From Actinomycetospora sp. NBRC 106375 (GTDB taxonomy: Bacteria; Actinomycetota; Actinomycetes; Mycobacteriales; Pseudonocardiaceae): a stretch of DNA of 64,000 bases. The position numbers and the translations under genes are program-made. The stretch lies in the NCBI RefSeq assembly GCF_030269665.1, contig NZ_BSTS01000015.1, positions 62,001 to 126,000 on the forward strand, read 5' to 3'. Of this stretch, positions 44,939-52,500 are shown in pieces; the stretch's first letter is position 1; the number at the start of each line of letters is the position of its first letter. Below the pieces are notes generated by a model, which worked only from the letters and a program-made list of their open reading frames with translations, had not been told where the DNA came from and did no database searches.

Positions 44939-47143
44939 ATGAGCTTGCCACCGCCGAACGAGCCGGTCGACGGGCCCCCGGCGGGCGTCCCGTCGTCCGC
45001 CGACCCGGGGTCCGCGACGACGACGGCCGTCGCGGACTCCGCCGCAGCGCGGTCATCGGTGCCTGACAGCGAGCACGACCCTTCCCTCGAGGGCCTCGAA
45101 TCCAAACTGCGACGCGGTGCGTCGTTCGCGGCGGTCGCCCTCGTCTTCACCCAGCTCATCTCGCTGACGCAGACGATCGTCGTGGCGCGCATCCTGAGCC
45201 CCGTCGAGATCGGCACGTTCACCTTGGGGACGCTGTTCGCCAACTTCCTCACGACGCTGTCCGACGGGGGAATGAGGGCAGCGCTGATCCAGCGTGAGCG
45301 CGAGGTCGAGGACGCCGCGAACACGGCCTTCTGGATCAGTCTGGTGACCGGCACCCTGATGTCGCTCAGCGCCCTGGCCGCCGCGCCTGTCCTCGCGCTG
45401 TACTTCGACGATCGTCTCGTCGGACTGATCTGCGCGGCGACGTGCGGGACGCTCCTCATCCACTCTCTGCTCAACGTGCCCGAGGCGTTGATGCAGCGGC
45501 GGTTCAACTTCAAGCGGCGCCTGATCGTCGACCCGACGACGGCCGGCACCTTCGCCATCGTCGCCGTCACCGCCGTCCTGTTGGGATTCGGCGTCTGGGG
45601 CATGGTCATCGGTCTGTACGCCTCGCAGTTCGCGACGTTGATCGCCTGCTGGGCCCTGGCCAAGTGGCGACCGGGGAGGGGCACGTTCACCTTCCGCATC
45701 TGGCGGGAGATGGCCCGCTACGCGGCACCACTGATCTTGTCGAGCATCGTCGAGGACCTCCGCGACCTCGTCCAGCAGGCGCTCGTCGGCCGTCGACTCG
45801 ACATCGCTTCTGCCGGGCAATACCGCTACGGCCGCCGCATCGGCATCCTCCCGGGCCAGGCCATCATCCAGGTCGCGTCCTACGTCCTCTTCCCCGCGTT
45901 CGCGCGCATCGCGTCCGACATCACCCGGTTCAAGCACGGATTCCTCCGTTCGCTCCGGATGTTGTGGGCCGGCTCGGTACCGTTCGCAGCCGTCCTCATC
46001 GCGCTCGGGGAACCACTCATCGTCGTCCTCCTCGGCGAGGAGTGGCGACCCGCCGGCCTCTTCGTAGCTGCCATGGCGGGATACGGTCCCGGCACCGCCA
46101 TGAGCGCGATCGGCTTCGAGTCGATCAAGGGGGCCGGTCAGAGCGCGAAGCTCAACTGGCTGACCGGCATCACCTTGGTGGTGGGCCTCGGCGGCCTCCT
46201 CGCCCTCATCCCTCTCGGTCTGCTCGGCGTCGGTCTCGCGGCGTCGATCGAGGGCATCGTCGCCGGTCTCGCCGGATTGATGCTGGCGCGACGCCTCGCG
46301 GCGGTGAGCGTGCGGGACCTCGCGACGGTCCTGGTTCCCCCGCTCGTCGCCGCAGCCGTCGCCGGCACCCTCGTGGGGCTCGTGGAACACTGGTTCGTCC
46401 ATGCCGACGAGCGACCCATCGTCCTGGCACTTCTCCTCCTCGCGGGCGAGGGCCTGCTCCTGCTCGGCATCTTCGTCGGACTTCTCTATCTGATGGCTCC
46501 GGAGGCCGTTCGGGAGGTGCGCGACGCCCTCGTGCGGCGCGCGGGCCGCGGAGGAGCCGACGACGGGGACGACGACGGGGACGACGACGGGGCCGCGAGC
46601 AGGGGCGGCGATCCCGACGGCCCGCTGCCCGATGCCGGCAGCGGGTTCTACGACGCACCGACCGTCGTGCTCCCGATGTTCGGACTGGACGGGCCCACTG
46701 AACAGGTCTACACACCCCTGCGCCGGATCCCGCGCCGGCCCCTTCCCGTCACACCGGACCCGGTCGGCTCCGTGTCGCCGACGACTCCGGTCCCGTCCGC
46801 GACCGCACCCGTCCGCACGCCGGGAGACGGATCGGCCACGAGCACTCCCGCCGAGCGTGCCGAGCGATTCGTCAAGGCGGGGCTCGACGCTCCGACGACC
46901 GCTCTTCCCCCGAACCCCCGTCCCGGGCCGATCGGATCGGACGCGACCCGGGAGATCCGGGCGTCAGACGTCGCCCCTGACGACGAGCCTCCTGCAGAGA
47001 GCCCTCCCAACGGTCGATCCGAGAACGGACGCCCTGAGGAGGAGAGTGGCCCCGCGCGGCGCATCGTGCCGATGGTGCGAGTGCAACCGGCCCGCCGTGA
47101 CAGCGACCCGGACCGACCCGTTCCTCCCGACCCAGACGAGTAG
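44939..47143 (+). CDS. oligosaccharide flippase (Wzx-like, MOP superfamily) with long C-terminal tail
   Basis: 734 residues from ATG 44939. The first about 55 residues are disordered. Residues about 56-520 hold 12-14 membrane segments of polysaccharide transporter type (ASFAAVALVFTQLISL, MRAALIQREREVED, ALMQRRFNFKRRLIVD, AGQYRYGRRIGILPG). The usual family length is 430-500 residues; here a roughly 200-residue Asp/Pro-rich tail follows (about 530-734), including a GDDDGDDDG acidic run. It flips lipid-linked repeat units to the outer face. The tail, like that of the Wzz-like protein, may be a cytoplasmic docking region. Convergent with the next gene. Confidence 0.88.
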   Translation: MSLPPPNEPVDGPPAGVPSSADPGSATTTAVADSAAARSSVPDSEHDPSLEGLESKLRRGASFAAVALVFTQLISLTQTIVVARILSPVEIGTFTLGTLFANFLTTLSDGGMRAALIQREREVEDAANTAFWISLVTGTLMSLSALAAAPVLALYFDDRLVGLICAATCGTLLIHSLLNVPEALMQRRFNFKRRLIVDPTTAGTFAIVAVTAVLLGFGVWGMVIGLYASQFATLIACWALAKWRPGRGTFTFRIWREMARYAAPLILSSIVEDLRDLVQQALVGRRLDIASAGQYRYGRRIGILPGQAIIQVASYVLFPAFARIASDITRFKHGFLRSLRMLWAGSVPFAAVLIALGEPLIVVLLGEEWRPAGLFVAAMAGYGPGTAMSAIGFESIKGAGQSAKLNWLTGITLVVGLGGLLALIPLGLLGVGLAASIEGIVAGLAGLMLARRLAAVSVRDLATVLVPPLVAAAVAGTLVGLVEHWFVHADERPIVLALLLLAGEGLLLLGIFVGLLYLMAPEAVREVRDALVRRAGRGGADDGDDDGDDDGAASRGGDPDGPLPDAGSGFYDAPTVVLPMFGLDGPTEQVYTPLRRIPRRPLPVTPDPVGSVSPTTPVPSATAPVRTPGDGSATSTPAERAERFVKAGLDAPTTALPPNPRPGPIGSDATREIRASDVAPDDEPPAESPPNGRSENGRPEEESGPARRIVPMVRVQPARRDSDPDRPVPPDPDE

Positions 47144-47163
47144 GACGAAGCGGGCGTCACCGG

Positions 47164-48168
47164 TCAGCATCCCGAGGGTGCGCCACCGGTGCCATCGGCG
47201 AACGGGCCAGCGCAACCCGCCAGCCGCGGGGTGCCGAGAGCGCCTCCGCCGGGCGTGGCCGGCGCGCTGTTCGTCACCACCGCCAGCTTCTTCAGCATGT
47301 CGAGCATCTGCTCGGAGCTGATGTTCGGGAACTCGTCGAGAGCGGTGGACTGCACGTCGAACGAGCCGGACGGGGCGCCGCCGGTCTCGTCGACCACGTA
47401 GCCTCCGTAGGTCTTGAGGGCCTCGGCGACCTTCCGGACGTCGGGTTCGGTGATCCCGGACAGGTCGGTGTCCGCTGGTAGCGCGAGCAGGGAGCCCATG
47501 CGCACCTCGGGGTCCGCGCCGCCGTACTTGCCCTCGTAGCCGGAGTCCGCCTTCACGGCGGGCCAGCGGAAGCCGCCGCCCTCGGTGGAGCAGCTCGTGG
47601 TGCAGGGCAGGCTGAACTTGAGCGCGTGCTGGAGTGGCGCGGCCCCCGAGAGCTCGCCCTCCCGGATGGTGCCTCCGATCCCCGACATCCCGGACCCGCC
47701 GTGGCAGCCCTCGATCCCGTCCCCGGTCAGCGACTGCGGCTTCCAGCCGTGATCCCACGACGGGTCGCCCCCGGCTTCGAGAGTCATCGGCTGGCCCTGG
47801 ACCACGGTCATGCGGTCCGGTGTGTCGGCCAGGAGGGTCGAGCAGTTGTTCCAGCTACCGTCCGCGGCGAGCTCCGGGTCGACGAGCACGCGCCCTCCGG
47901 GCTCACCATTGAGCTCCCGGGGCGGCGCCTGGGGGTCGACCGAGATGTTCTCCACGTCGGCGTACATGTCACCGAACTTCGCGTCGAACGGCTTGTACTG
48001 CGCGCTACGGGCGAGCGGGAGGTTCCAGACGGAGTTCCAGGCGAAGGGGCGCTGGTAGACGTCGCGTGTCGATGAGCCGGACGGCGCCGCCACGGCGGTG
48101 CTCGTCGCCGTCACGAGGGGGACGAGCAAGCACACCAAGGGCACGACCAGACGCGCGAGGCGGCTCAC
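47164..48168 (-). CDS. secreted Cys-containing protein of unknown function
   Basis: 334 residues from a GTG at 48168 overlapping the stop of the lyase gene (GTGA), so the two are one operon. A signal peptide (LVVPLVCLLVPLVTA) ends near AVAAP at about residue 28. The mature part opens DVYQRPFAWNSVWNLPLA and contains six Cys (in NNCSTL, EGCHGG, PCTTSCST, AGCAG and the C-terminal GC), an even number that suits three disulfides. GCHGGSGMSGIGG and WPAVKADSGYEG resemble surface loops of sugar-binding proteins. No recognised family. The coupling to a lyase suggests action on the same polysaccharide. Confidence 0.78.
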   Translation of the reverse strand: MSRLARLVVPLVCLLVPLVTATSTAVAAPSGSSTRDVYQRPFAWNSVWNLPLARSAQYKPFDAKFGDMYADVENISVDPQAPPRELNGEPGGRVLVDPELAADGSWNNCSTLLADTPDRMTVVQGQPMTLEAGGDPSWDHGWKPQSLTGDGIEGCHGGSGMSGIGGTIREGELSGAAPLQHALKFSLPCTTSCSTEGGGFRWPAVKADSGYEGKYGGADPEVRMGSLLALPADTDLSGITEPDVRKVAEALKTYGGYVVDETGGAPSGSFDVQSTALDEFPNISSEQMLDMLKKLAVVTNSAPATPGGGALGTPRLAGCAGPFADGTGGAPSGC

Positions 48169-49004
48169 GGGAGGGCCGTCCCCGGCGCCGTCACCCGGAG
48201 GCCGTCGATGCGTACCGACGTCGCGGGACCGCTGTCGCGGTAGATCCCCTGCTTGAGGTAGTTGGAGTCGCTGGTCATCGACGCGCGACTCGTGCGCGGC
48301 ACCGTTTGCTGCCCGTTCTCCCATGCTTCGACGAAGCCGGCGTCGTGATCGCGGGAGAACTTCACGTGGAGCGTGTAGTCGACCCACTCTCCGCGACGGA
48401 CCGGCCCGATCGTGGGCCGAGGCTCACCCTTGAGACCGTCGCCCCCGATGTCGACGGTCCCCTCGTCGCTGATGTTGATGGCGAGAGGCGGGGAGCCGGA
48501 TCCGGCGTGCCACTGCATCACGATGAACCACACGCCGGTGGGGTTCTGGAAGTCCGCCGGGAACTTCATCGACCACTGGTACCAACGCTCGTCGCCGTCC
48601 TTGACGACTGCGCCGCCCGCATCGGACTGCACCTCGGCGCGCTCCCCGCCGCCGAAGTCGGGGACGTCGCCGGGCTTCAGGTCGAACTCCGCGGCATACC
48701 GGCCTTGGCGGACGTCGTCCGTGACGATCCGCATCGTTCGGTCGCCCTGCCCGAATCCTCCGCACTCGCCGTTGACGGTCGCCGTCTGGCACGTCGTCCA
48801 CTGCGCGAAGTTCCCGGTCTCGTAGTCGCCCACGAACACCTCGGGACCCGTGACCGGGATACCGGGCGCGGCTGTCGCCGCCGGCACTCCCCCGACCCCG
48901 CCGGCGAGTCCGAGGACGGCCCACCCCAGTGCCACCCCAGCCACGCGCCATCCCCGGCGAACCGAATCCCCAGAGCACACGTCCCCTCGACCGCTTCTCG
49001 CCAT
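48165..49004 (-). CDS. secreted polysaccharide-lyase-like protein
   Basis: 279 residues from an ATG at 49004. Signal peptide (VAGVALGWAVLGLAGG, cleavage near ATAAP at about residue 46). The mature domain is the same jelly-roll lyase-like domain as at 3829 and 59746: GNFAQWTTCQ, GGERAEVQ, VMQWHAGSGSPPLA, KFSRDHDAGF and LKQGIYRD at about residue 250. Two Cys near the start of the mature chain can pair. Members resemble heparin lyase I and alginate-lyase-type enzymes. It is first in a two-gene operon with the Cys-containing protein and is released from the cell. Confidence 0.8.
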   Translation of the reverse strand: MARSGRGDVCSGDSVRRGWRVAGVALGWAVLGLAGGVGGVPAATAAPGIPVTGPEVFVGDYETGNFAQWTTCQTATVNGECGGFGQGDRTMRIVTDDVRQGRYAAEFDLKPGDVPDFGGGERAEVQSDAGGAVVKDGDERWYQWSMKFPADFQNPTGVWFIVMQWHAGSGSPPLAINISDEGTVDIGGDGLKGEPRPTIGPVRRGEWVDYTLHVKFSRDHDAGFVEAWENGQQTVPRTSRASMTSDSNYLKQGIYRDSGPATSVRIDGLRVTAPGTALP

Positions 49005-49441
49005 CGCGTGCCTCTCATCTCACCGCTCATCGCATCACCAGCCGCAGCGGACAACACGAGCAACATTGATCTACCGTTCGGCGCGCAGGATTGACCGCTG
49101 ATCGAGAGCGCCGCAAGAGCCACGTTCCGGCGACGGGCGGGCCGCTGACGACGGCGGCCGTGGGCAGCATCGGAGATGCGCAGGTCGTGACGGGTGCCCT
49201 CAGACCGAAACCTGCTGCTCGCCACACGACTTCGCGATCCCCGGACGGGCTACTTCCATCCGTCCGTGAACGCGCCGACGAGCCCGTCACGGACGGACGG
49301 TGCGTGTCTCGCGACCACCGGCGGAAGAGAACGGACGGGAGGTGACACCGACGGCGGGACGGCGGGAGGCTCGCCGCTATAGTCGTGACGGGGCTCCTGC
49401 CCCGCCGAACCGACAGGCCAGTCTTGTCTCGGAGAGGACCT
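49005..49441. other. 437-bp divergent gap between the lyase and the GT2 gene
   Basis: No convincing gene; short frames are Arg/Thr-rich. A 10-bp inverted repeat at 49260-49296 is listed separately. A TATAGT at 49377-49382 could be a -10 for the GT2 gene, about 60 bases before its start. The minus-strand side is AT-richer near 49040-49080, the likely promoter zone for the lyase. Confidence 0.5.
49260..49296. promoter_or_regulatory. 10-bp inverted repeat upstream of the GT2 gene
   Basis: CCGTCCGTGA (49260-49269) pairs with TCACGGACGG (49287-49296), perfect over 10 bp with a 17-nt spacer. It may be an operator or a small-RNA/terminator hairpin; function unknown. Confidence 0.4.
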
Positions 49442-50542
49442 GTGACGACATCATCCGGCTCCACCGCAACGTCGGTGGGCACGGCGACGGATGAGGAGCC
49501 GATGGGCGACAGGGAGTCGAGCGCATCGACTCCGCTCTTCACGTTCCTGATCCCGGCCTACCGCACGGAGCCCTGGATCAGCGAGACCCTCGATTCGCTG
49601 ATCGCTCAAACGCGACCCGACTGGGAAGCCGTCGTCGTGGACAACGGCAACGTCGATGCGATGGCCGCCATCGTGGCGCCCTACACGGACGACCCACGAA
49701 TCCGGCTCATCCGTCAGGAGAACAGTGGGTACGGAGGCGGCATCAACGCCGCGGCCGACGCTGCCCACGGTCGTTGGTTCGTCCCCCTCTGCAGCGACGA
49801 TCTCGTCGTCGAGAACTACTGCGAGGACATGGCCAAGGCGATCGAGTCGAGCCCCGAGGTCGATGTCCTCAGCCCGGACGCCGAGATGTTCGAGGACGGC
49901 ACCCTGCGGCTGTTCGCCCAGACCTTCGTCCAGAACTCCGGTGTCGCTCGACGCAACGTTCCCACGGGCGACCTGACGCTCCCCGACATCATGGAGCAGC
50001 AGTTCCTGTACTACGGGGGCGCCTTCCGCCGCGAGGCCTGGCGCGGTGTCGGCGGCCATGACTCCGACACGCCACGAGTCGAAGACCTGGACCTCTGGCT
50101 GCGCCTCGTGGCCGGTGGCTGGTCGGTCCGCGCGATCCCGGACGTGCTCGGCCGATACCGGGTCCGAGCTGACTCCATGTCCCACGCTCCGGGGAGCGTC
50201 GACGTGTTCGAGGACGAGGCGGTCCATGCCTTCACACGGGCCGCCCGTTCCTCGGGGCGCCCCGAGGATCTCGCGGCTCTGGATGTCGCCGTACGTCGGC
50301 TGCGCTACGTGTCGTCGATTCGGCGAGCGCGGTGGGCCTTCCTCGACGGCGACATCCCAGCCGCTCGCCAGGCCGCCCGCGCCGCTCTCGCGCAGCGACG
50401 CACACCGCGTGCCGCGGCGATCGCCCTCGGCCTTGCCCTCGCGCCCGGCGTCCTCCGTCGTCTCCGGCCGTGGAAGCAGGAGATCACCCGGCGCGTGCTC
50501 GACGTCATCGCGGCCCGCAAGTGGGGCCGATCCCACCTCTGA
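49442..50542 (+). CDS. GT2 glycosyltransferase
   Basis: 366 residues from a GTG at 49442 with GGAGAGGA close by; an ATG at 49502 is a second candidate. GT-A fold: FTFLIPAYRTEPWISETLDSL, then VVVDNGNVD, then LCSDDLV as the metal-binding DxD-like motif, and RVEDLDLWLRLVAGG, where the ED pair is the catalytic base. The C-terminus (about 270-360) is helical and Arg-rich, perhaps membrane-associated. Transfers a sugar to the lipid-linked unit. Convergent with the methyltransferase gene, leaving only 3 bp between stops. Confidence 0.88.
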   Translation: MTTSSGSTATSVGTATDEEPMGDRESSASTPLFTFLIPAYRTEPWISETLDSLIAQTRPDWEAVVVDNGNVDAMAAIVAPYTDDPRIRLIRQENSGYGGGINAAADAAHGRWFVPLCSDDLVVENYCEDMAKAIESSPEVDVLSPDAEMFEDGTLRLFAQTFVQNSGVARRNVPTGDLTLPDIMEQQFLYYGGAFRREAWRGVGGHDSDTPRVEDLDLWLRLVAGGWSVRAIPDVLGRYRVRADSMSHAPGSVDVFEDEAVHAFTRAARSSGRPEDLAALDVAVRRLRYVSSIRRARWAFLDGDIPAARQAARAALAQRRTPRAAAIALGLALAPGVLRRLRPWKQEITRRVLDVIAARKWGRSHL

Positions 50543-50545
50543 GGC

Positions 50546-51706
50546 TCAGCGAGGTTCGGGCGAACCTCCGCTGGCGGTCGGGATCCGCTTGACGACGGGG
50601 TCGACGACGACCCAGCTCCCGCCGTTCGCCTCGACCTCGGGCATCGTCCGGCGCATCTCGGCGAGCATGTCGGTCACGAACAGCACGACCTCGTCGGGAC
50701 GGCGTTCGGCGACCGCGGACGGCGGGAGGATCGGCACGGGCACGCCCGGGAACCGCCGGCCCTGCTTGCCCGGCGAGGCGTCCGCGACAGCTGGCAGCAG
50801 GTCGGGCCCGATGCCGGCGCGGTTGAGCAACGGCACCGCCCGCGACGCGGCCGCGTAGCCCAGGACCGCGTGCCCGGCGGCGCGGGAGGACTCGAGGTGC
50901 GCACGCAGCTCCTCGGCGCTGCGGCCCGCGGCCTCCTCGAGGGCGCCGACCGCGCCGGGATCGGTGACGCCGAGGGCCGCCTCGCGCTCCAGGAGGGCGT
51001 CGACGCCGGCCTGGTCGCGCGGGCCGTCGTCGTCGCGGCGACGGGCGGCGAGCAGCACCGTGCCGCCGTAGAGGTCGAACAGGAAGCCGTGGGTGACGTC
51101 GAGACCCAGCTCCCCGAGCATCCCGAGGAGCACGGGCGTCGCGTAGTAGGCGAAGTGCCCGTGGCGCAGGGCGTTCCAGCCGCCGTCGCTGACGATCGCG
51201 GCGAGCGTGTGGAACTGCAGCAGCAGCACCCCGCCGGGCGCCGTCGCCGCGAAGCGCTCGGCGAGACCCGCCCGCTGGTCGGCGGCGTGCATGAGCCCGA
51301 AGCAGTCGATCACCACGTCGGCGGGCTCGTCGGGGCTCTCCTTGAGGCCGGCCGCGCCGAGGAGGTCGAGCCACGAGCCGCCGTGCGGGCTGCCGAACTC
51401 GCGCACCGTCCCGCCCTCGGGCAGCAGGCCGGCGGCCTGCACCCGCGCGACGGCGTCCCGTGCCTGGGCGACGAGGGCGTCCGGCTCGGCGCCGCGCGGC
51501 TCCTCGGGCGTCGTCGGGTCCTCGGCGAGCTGGGCGAGGCCGCAGCCGGCGCACAGCCACATGCGCAGGGGATGCACCGGGTCGGGGCCCGGGTCGTCGA
51601 CGGCCGGGAAGTGGTCCGCGGCGGGCTGGTCGCCGAGGTCGAGCACGATCGTGCCGTCGGCGCCGCCGCACCAGCGGCAGGTGGGGTCCGGGACGCGGTG
51701 ACTCAC
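50546..51706 (-). CDS. C-methyltransferase-like protein with diverged active site
   Basis: 386 residues from a GTG at 51706. An N-terminal zinc knuckle (CRWCGG and CAGCGL, about residues 10-54) and the overall layout match NDP-hexose C-methyltransferases. However, the SAM motif reads REFGSPHGGSWLD in place of the usual VEIGSNDG, and the catalytic YHEHFQYY of this family (kept in the paralogue at 56325-57584) is LRHGHFAYY here, so Tyr and Glu are missing. The C-terminal domain (HAVLGYAAASRAVPLLNRAGI) keeps the GYGA-like loop. It may have altered activity or act as a partner. Divergent from the RmlC-like gene with 51 bp between. Confidence 0.75.
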   Translation of the reverse strand: MSHRVPDPTCRWCGGADGTIVLDLGDQPAADHFPAVDDPGPDPVHPLRMWLCAGCGLAQLAEDPTTPEEPRGAEPDALVAQARDAVARVQAAGLLPEGGTVREFGSPHGGSWLDLLGAAGLKESPDEPADVVIDCFGLMHAADQRAGLAERFAATAPGGVLLLQFHTLAAIVSDGGWNALRHGHFAYYATPVLLGMLGELGLDVTHGFLFDLYGGTVLLAARRRDDDGPRDQAGVDALLEREAALGVTDPGAVGALEEAAGRSAEELRAHLESSRAAGHAVLGYAAASRAVPLLNRAGIGPDLLPAVADASPGKQGRRFPGVPVPILPPSAVAERRPDEVVLFVTDMLAEMRRTMPEVEANGGSWVVVDPVVKRIPTASGGSPEPR

Positions 51707-51757
51707 GCCGCCGATCCTGTCAGGAGCGCTCGCGGCGGGGATGAGAGGCTCCGGGGT

Positions 51758-52300
51758 GTGGAGGTACGCACAGCAGGCATCGACGGGGTGCGGGTGCTCG
51801 TCCCGATGCCGCACCGCGACGACCGGGGACTGTTCACCCGCACGTTCGACACGGCGATCGCCGCGGAGCACGGCATCGACCTGGGCCCGGAGGCACAGGA
51901 CAGCCAGTCCCGCTCGCGGCAGGGCACGATCCGCGGTATGCACGGGCGCCGGGGCCGCGGCGAGGCGAAGCTGGTCCGCGTGGCGCACGGGGCGGTGCTC
52001 GACGTCCTCGTCGACGCCCGACCGGACTCGCCGACGTTCGGGACGGTGGAGTCGTTCCGGCTCGACGACGAGGAGTTCTGGCACCTCTACGTACCGCCGG
52101 GCCTGCTGCACGGCTTTCAGGCGTTGTCCGACGTCGCCGACGTCTGCTATCGCATCGATCGCCCTCATACGCCTGGCGAGGATCTCGGCGTGGCGTACGA
52201 CGATCCGGATCTCGCGATCGCCTGGCCCCAGGAGGTCACGGCGATCTCCGAGCGAGACCTCGGCGCCCCGTCCTGGGCGGACCTCGTCGCGTCCCTCTGA
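51758..52300 (+). CDS. dTDP-4-dehydrorhamnose 3,5-epimerase-like protein (RmlC family)
   Basis: 180 residues from a GTG at 51758, nine bases after GAGAGG. RmlC cupin motifs: DRGLFTRTF, GTIRGMHG (catalytic His), KLVRVAHGAVLDVLVDARPDSPTFG, PPGLLHGFQAL and YDDPDLAIAWP. The usual Tyr before the DP motif, needed for full 3,5-epimerisation, appears replaced (RIDRPHTPGEDLG). It may therefore be a 3- or 5-epimerase only. It epimerises a 4-keto-6-deoxy sugar nucleotide. No RmlA, RmlB or RmlD gene lies in the window, so the substrate is not assigned. Confidence 0.82.
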   Translation: MEVRTAGIDGVRVLVPMPHRDDRGLFTRTFDTAIAAEHGIDLGPEAQDSQSRSRQGTIRGMHGRRGRGEAKLVRVAHGAVLDVLVDARPDSPTFGTVESFRLDDEEFWHLYVPPGLLHGFQALSDVADVCYRIDRPHTPGEDLGVAYDDPDLAIAWPQEVTAISERDLGAPSWADLVASL

Positions 52301-52500
52301 GCTGGAGCTGCTGTGGCTGCGGCGGCAGCCGACGTTGTCACACCTCTCGGTGGTTTGTCGGTCCCGATCACGGGTATCGGCCCCCGTCACGCTCTCTGAC
52401 CTGCGGATTCGCGTGACATGACAGCACACCCCGTCATGATTCGACTACGCAGCGCTCGCTATGGTCCGGCATCCCACGACCCGACCCCGAGCGAGGCACG

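Noticed and set aside
49091-49345. 84-codon frame in the lyase/GT2 gap
   Set aside because: Arg/Thr/Pro-rich, no ribosome site and no conserved look; treated as non-coding.
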